Source of the DNA: Saprospirales bacterium
GTDB taxonomy: Bacteria > Bacteroidota > Bacteroidia > Chitinophagales > Saprospiraceae
Length of the DNA: 19,115 nt
Direction: 5' to 3'
NCBI GenBank assembly: GCA_003559985.1
Contig: PWJP01000103.1
Span: 1 to 19,115 of the forward strand
Below the pieces are notes generated by a model that saw only the letters and a list, made by a program, of their open reading frames with translations, did not search any database and was not told the origin of the DNA. Position numbers and translations under genes: made by a program. Below are positions 17,934-19,115 of this stretch, piece after piece; position 1 is the stretch's first letter; each line of letters starts with the position of its first letter.

Positions 17934-17987
17934 GGGACTCGAACCCGTCCCCAAAGCTTTGGGGATGCCAGGCAGGTATTCTATTGG
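17934..17987 (-). pseudogene. tRNA-Asp-derived 3' half, unit A
   Basis: On the minus strand this shares TAGAATACCTGCCTG and CGGGTTCGAGTCCC with the intact tRNA-Asp at 19091-19018. The first block covers the end of the D arm and the 5' anticodon stem; the second is the T arm. The segment between them is replaced by one holding the palindrome CCCCAAAGCTTTGGGG, so the GTC anticodon is lost. The 5' 20 or so bases of the tRNA and its acceptor stem are missing. It cannot fold into a normal tRNA. Confidence 0.8.
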
Positions 17988-18010
17988 GGGGAGAGTGGAG
18001 AGAGTTTGAT

Positions 18011-18301
18011 TTATGAGAATTTGTCAATATCGATCTTATGAGGATGTTCGACGGTAATGAGGTTCTGGATTTGTTTACGGCTGTATTTTTTGAGAGTATT
18101 CTCCCTTTTGAGGGCATCGGTTTTATTGGAGTAAGCTTCGGCATAAACGAGTTTCCAGGGTGTGAAATGTTTGGTAAAGCGCGATTTGCCATCGTTGTGC
18201 TGCCTCAACCTGTGCAAGATGCTATTAGTAACTCCTCTGTAGTACTTCTTGTGTCCAGGTGAGAAGATGATATAAACGAAGAAATGATTGTCTGAGTTCA
18301 T
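18011..18301 (-). CDS. Small GIY-YIG nuclease domain protein
   Basis: This 96-residue protein is essentially one GIY-YIG domain. FVYIIFSPGHKKYYRGVTNS has V9-Y10-I11 as the GIY strand and Y21-R22-G23 as the YIG strand, ten residues apart. HRLRQHNDG provides the conserved Arg (R31) and His35-Asn36. KLVYAEAYSNKTDALKRENT follows, with Glu67 as the expected metal ligand, and YSRKQIQNLI closes the domain. It resembles the small YhbQ/UPF0213-type or Bacteroidota orphan GIY-YIG proteins, which have no fused DNA-binding domain. All core residues are present, so it may be active as a metal-dependent DNA nuclease. It lies within an array of tRNA-Asp fragments, and its first 25 or so codons recur in decayed form three times upstream. 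Homing-like or tRNA-locus mobility is inferred, not shown. Confidence 0.85.
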   Translation of the reverse strand: MNSDNHFFVYIIFSPGHKKYYRGVTNSILHRLRQHNDGKSRFTKHFTPWKLVYAEAYSNKTDALKRENTLKKYSRKQIQNLITVEHPHKIDIDKFS

Positions 18302-18392
18302 AGTAATGAATGCAAAGGTTATGCAAATTAAAAAGGGGTTACAATATTGTAGTCGTAATTCATTGAAAAGTTAGCGGCCCCCAAGGCTTTGA

Positions 18393-18445
18393 GGGCTCGA
18401 ACCCGTCCCCAAAGCCTTGGGGATGCCAGGCAGGTATTCTATTGG
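18393..18445 (-). pseudogene. tRNA-Asp-derived 3' half, unit B (two-palindrome type)
   Basis: It keeps TAGAATACCTGCCTG and CGGGTTCGAG from tRNA-Asp. As in unit C, the palindromic element occurs twice: once replacing the anticodon 3' stem and variable region, and again just 3' of the T loop where unit A and the true tRNA have CCC. The second copy here has one mismatch (CCCTCAAAGCCTTGGGGG). Confidence 0.75.
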
Positions 18446-18518
18446 AAATTCCATTGCAGTCCTTCTTGTGGTCGGGAGACAAGATGATGTAAACGAATGA
18501 TTGATGGTCTGATTCCAT
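18446..18518 (-). pseudogene. Truncated GIY-YIG gene 5' fragment, unit B
   Basis: The frame from 18518 reads MESDHQSFVYIILSPDHKKD and then CNG before joining the tRNA fragment. It corresponds to residues 1-25 of the intact gene at 18301-18011, but the YRG motif has become CNG, so the second catalytic-strand tyrosine is lost. It cannot encode a working nuclease. Confidence 0.75.
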
Positions 18519-18609
18519 AGGGATAAGTGCAAAGGTTATGCAAATTAAAAATGGGTTACAATATAGTAGTCGTAATTCATTGAAAAGTTAGCGGCCCCCA
18601 AGGCTTTGG

Positions 18610-18662
18610 GGGCTCGAACCCGTCCCCAAAGCCTTGGGGATGCCAGGCAGGTATTCTATTGG
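18610..18662 (-). pseudogene. tRNA-Asp-derived 3' half, unit C (two-palindrome type)
   Basis: This has the same structure as in unit B, but the second palindrome, just 3' of the T loop, reads CCCCCAAAGCCTTGGGGG with better pairing than in unit B. The TAGAATACCTGCCTG and CGGGTTCGAG blocks of tRNA-Asp are kept. Confidence 0.75.
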
Positions 18663-18735
18663 AAATCCCATTGCAGTCCTTCTTGTGGTCGGGAGACAAG
18701 ATGATGTAAACGAATGATTGATGGTCTGATTCCAT
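18663..18735 (-). pseudogene. Truncated GIY-YIG gene 5' fragment, unit C
   Basis: The ATG at 18735 starts MESDHQSFVYIILSPDHKKD, identical in protein to unit B. The frame then runs straight through the join into the tRNA fragment, so any product would be a chimeric peptide with a non-native tail. Confidence 0.75.
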
Positions 18736-18817
18736 AGGGATAAGTGCAAAGGTTATGCAAATAAAAAAGGGATGCAACTTTTCAAGTCGTAATTCATTGA
18801 AAAGCAGTGATCTGAAA

Positions 18818-18871
18818 GGGACTCGAACCCGTCCCCAAAGCTTTGGGGATGCCAGGCAGGTATTCTATTGG
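18818..18871 (-). pseudogene. tRNA-Asp-derived 3' half, unit D (one-palindrome type)
   Basis: It carries TAGAATACCTGCCTG, then the perfect palindrome CCCCAAAGCTTTGGGG, then CGGGTTCGAGTCCC. It is the same sequence as unit A over this block. The anticodon, acceptor stem and 5' D arm are missing. Confidence 0.8.
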
Positions 18872-18944
18872 AAATCCCATTGCAGTCCTTCTTGTGGCCG
18901 GGAAACAAGATGATGTAAACGAATGATTGATGGTCTGATTCCAT
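18872..18944 (-). pseudogene. Truncated GIY-YIG gene 5' fragment, unit D
   Basis: The ATG at 18944 starts MESDHQSFVYIILFPGHKKD followed by CNGISN. It keeps the PGHKK of the intact gene, where B and C have PDHKK, and shares their CNG change in place of YRG. It is cut at the same CCAATAG join to the tRNA fragment. Confidence 0.75.
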
Positions 18945-18971
18945 AGGGATCAGTGCAAATTTTATGCAAAT

Positions 18972-19008
18972 AAAAAAGGGGTTACAACTTTAGCAGTCGT
19001 AACCCCTT
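18972..19008 (-). terminator. Intrinsic terminator of tRNA-Asp
   Basis: On the minus strand, AAGGGGTTAC (19008-18999) pairs with GTAACCCCTT (18985-18976) over a 13-base loop and is followed by T residues (18975-18972). This is a 10-bp stem and T run ten bases after the tRNA 3' end. The same right arm and T run recur in units A-D, but there the left arm has changed, so only this copy looks functional. Confidence 0.85.
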
Positions 19009-19017
19009 GAATTTCAG

Positions 19018-19091
19018 CGGTCCGGACGGGACTCGAACCCGCGACCCCCTGCGTGACAGGCAGGTATTCTAACCAACTGAACTACCGGACC
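19018..19091 (-). tRNA. tRNA-Asp (GTC)
   Basis: On the minus strand the 74 bases fold as a complete cloverleaf. The acceptor is GGTCCGG/CCGGACC with discriminator G, the D arm contains GTTCAGTTGGTTAGAAT, and the anticodon arm is CCTGC-CTGTCAC-GCAGG, giving anticodon GTC for Asp. The variable region is GGGTC and the T arm is GCGGG-TTCGAGT-CCCGT. CCA is not encoded. The promoter would lie beyond the window end. It is the source of the tRNA-like fragments in the array downstream. Confidence 0.97.
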
Positions 19092-19115
19092 AAAATCTCT
19101 TCTCTTTCGAAGCGA

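Larger units (their letters stand above)
17880..18330 (-). repeat. Array unit A: full GIY-YIG gene plus tRNA-Asp-derived fragment
   Basis: This is the longest and most distal (relative to the tRNA) of four head-to-tail units. In minus-strand order it has a short leader, the intact GIY-YIG gene (18301-18011), a pyrimidine-rich stretch, the rearranged tRNA-Asp 3' half (17987-17934) and a decayed copy of the tRNA terminator ending in a T run. It is about 240 bases longer than units B-D because they have lost most of the nuclease gene. Confidence 0.8.
18331..18547 (-). repeat. Array unit B (about 217 bp)
   Basis: In minus-strand order this unit has a short leader (ATTTGCATAAC), a truncated GIY-YIG 5' fragment starting at the ATG at 18518, a tRNA-Asp-derived 3' half (18445-18393) and a decayed terminator with a T run. 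It differs from unit C at only about four substitutions plus a small end indel, so the two were duplicated recently or homogenised. Confidence 0.85.
18548..18761 (-). repeat. Array unit C (about 214 bp)
   Basis: It has the same order as unit B and is about 98% identical to it by eye: leader, truncated GIY-YIG fragment, tRNA-Asp 3' half of the two-palindrome type, decayed terminator. Confidence 0.85.
18762..18970 (-). repeat. Array unit D (about 209 bp), next to the intact tRNA
   Basis: This is the unit closest to tRNA-Asp. Its GIY-YIG fragment resembles units B and C, but its tRNA fragment and the following sequence (AGATCACTGC after the T arm) match the distal unit A. The array is therefore a mosaic in the order D (A type), C, B, A. 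Confidence 0.85.

Noticed and set aside
18577..18944. Two open frames fusing a GIY-YIG start to a new tail, as possible real small proteins
   Set aside because: They lack the second half of the nuclease domain and the key tyrosine of the second strand, and the tail is translated tRNA-fragment and terminator sequence.
17880..18970. CRISPR array
   Set aside because: The repeats are about 210 bases long and contain tRNA and GIY-YIG sequence; there are no short repeats with unique spacers and no cas genes.

Overview
The window looks like chromosomal DNA of a member of the Bacteroidota, most likely a Saprospirales-like marine or sludge lineage. The evidence is a type IX secretion (T9SS) C-terminal sorting domain on a giant surface protein, a propeller-type (reg_prop/Y_Y_Y) histidine kinase, near absence of Shine-Dalgarno sequences, and matches to the Bacteroidota -7 box TAnnTTTG. 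No species can be named from the sequence alone.

Layout. Positions 1-2440 carry three minus-strand genes: a VOC-domain putative lipoprotein (2440 to 1847), a five-helix membrane protein (1767 to 988) and an exported TPR protein cut by the window edge (758 to 1). A plus-strand gene follows for a membrane protein with cytoplasmic TPR-like helices (2724-3968). A 573-base gap leads to the dominant gene, a 2734-residue minus-strand ORF (12746 to 4542). It encodes a secreted protein with two parallel beta-helix modules (about 35 GG-x turns of Pmp type), ten tandem HYR/Ig-like domains, a dockerin-like segment and a T9SS tail. A 675-base gap separates it from a divergent, translationally coupled two-component system: a propeller sensor kinase (13422-16703) and a NarL/LuxR-type regulator (16700-17332). 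The arrangement suggests, but does not prove, that this pair controls the giant surface protein.

The last 1.5 kb is the unusual part. A decayed, in-frame copy of the 3' end of the 2724-3968 gene lies at 17628-17857, in the same orientation. The two copies therefore form direct repeats flanking the 13.6-kb block that holds the giant protein and the two-component genes. Next comes a minus-strand tRNA-Asp(GTC) (19091 to 19018) with a clean terminator. Downstream of it in transcription order are four head-to-tail repeat units. Each consists of a GIY-YIG nuclease gene (three truncated, one full length) followed by a rearranged 3' half of the same tRNA-Asp and a decayed copy of its terminator. The truncated units appear to derive from the full one by deletion between short repeats, and the tRNA fragments carry a perfect CCCCAAAGCTTTGGGG palindrome in place of the anticodon 3' stem and variable region. 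This tRNA-GIY-YIG array is the best candidate here for an under-described mobile system.
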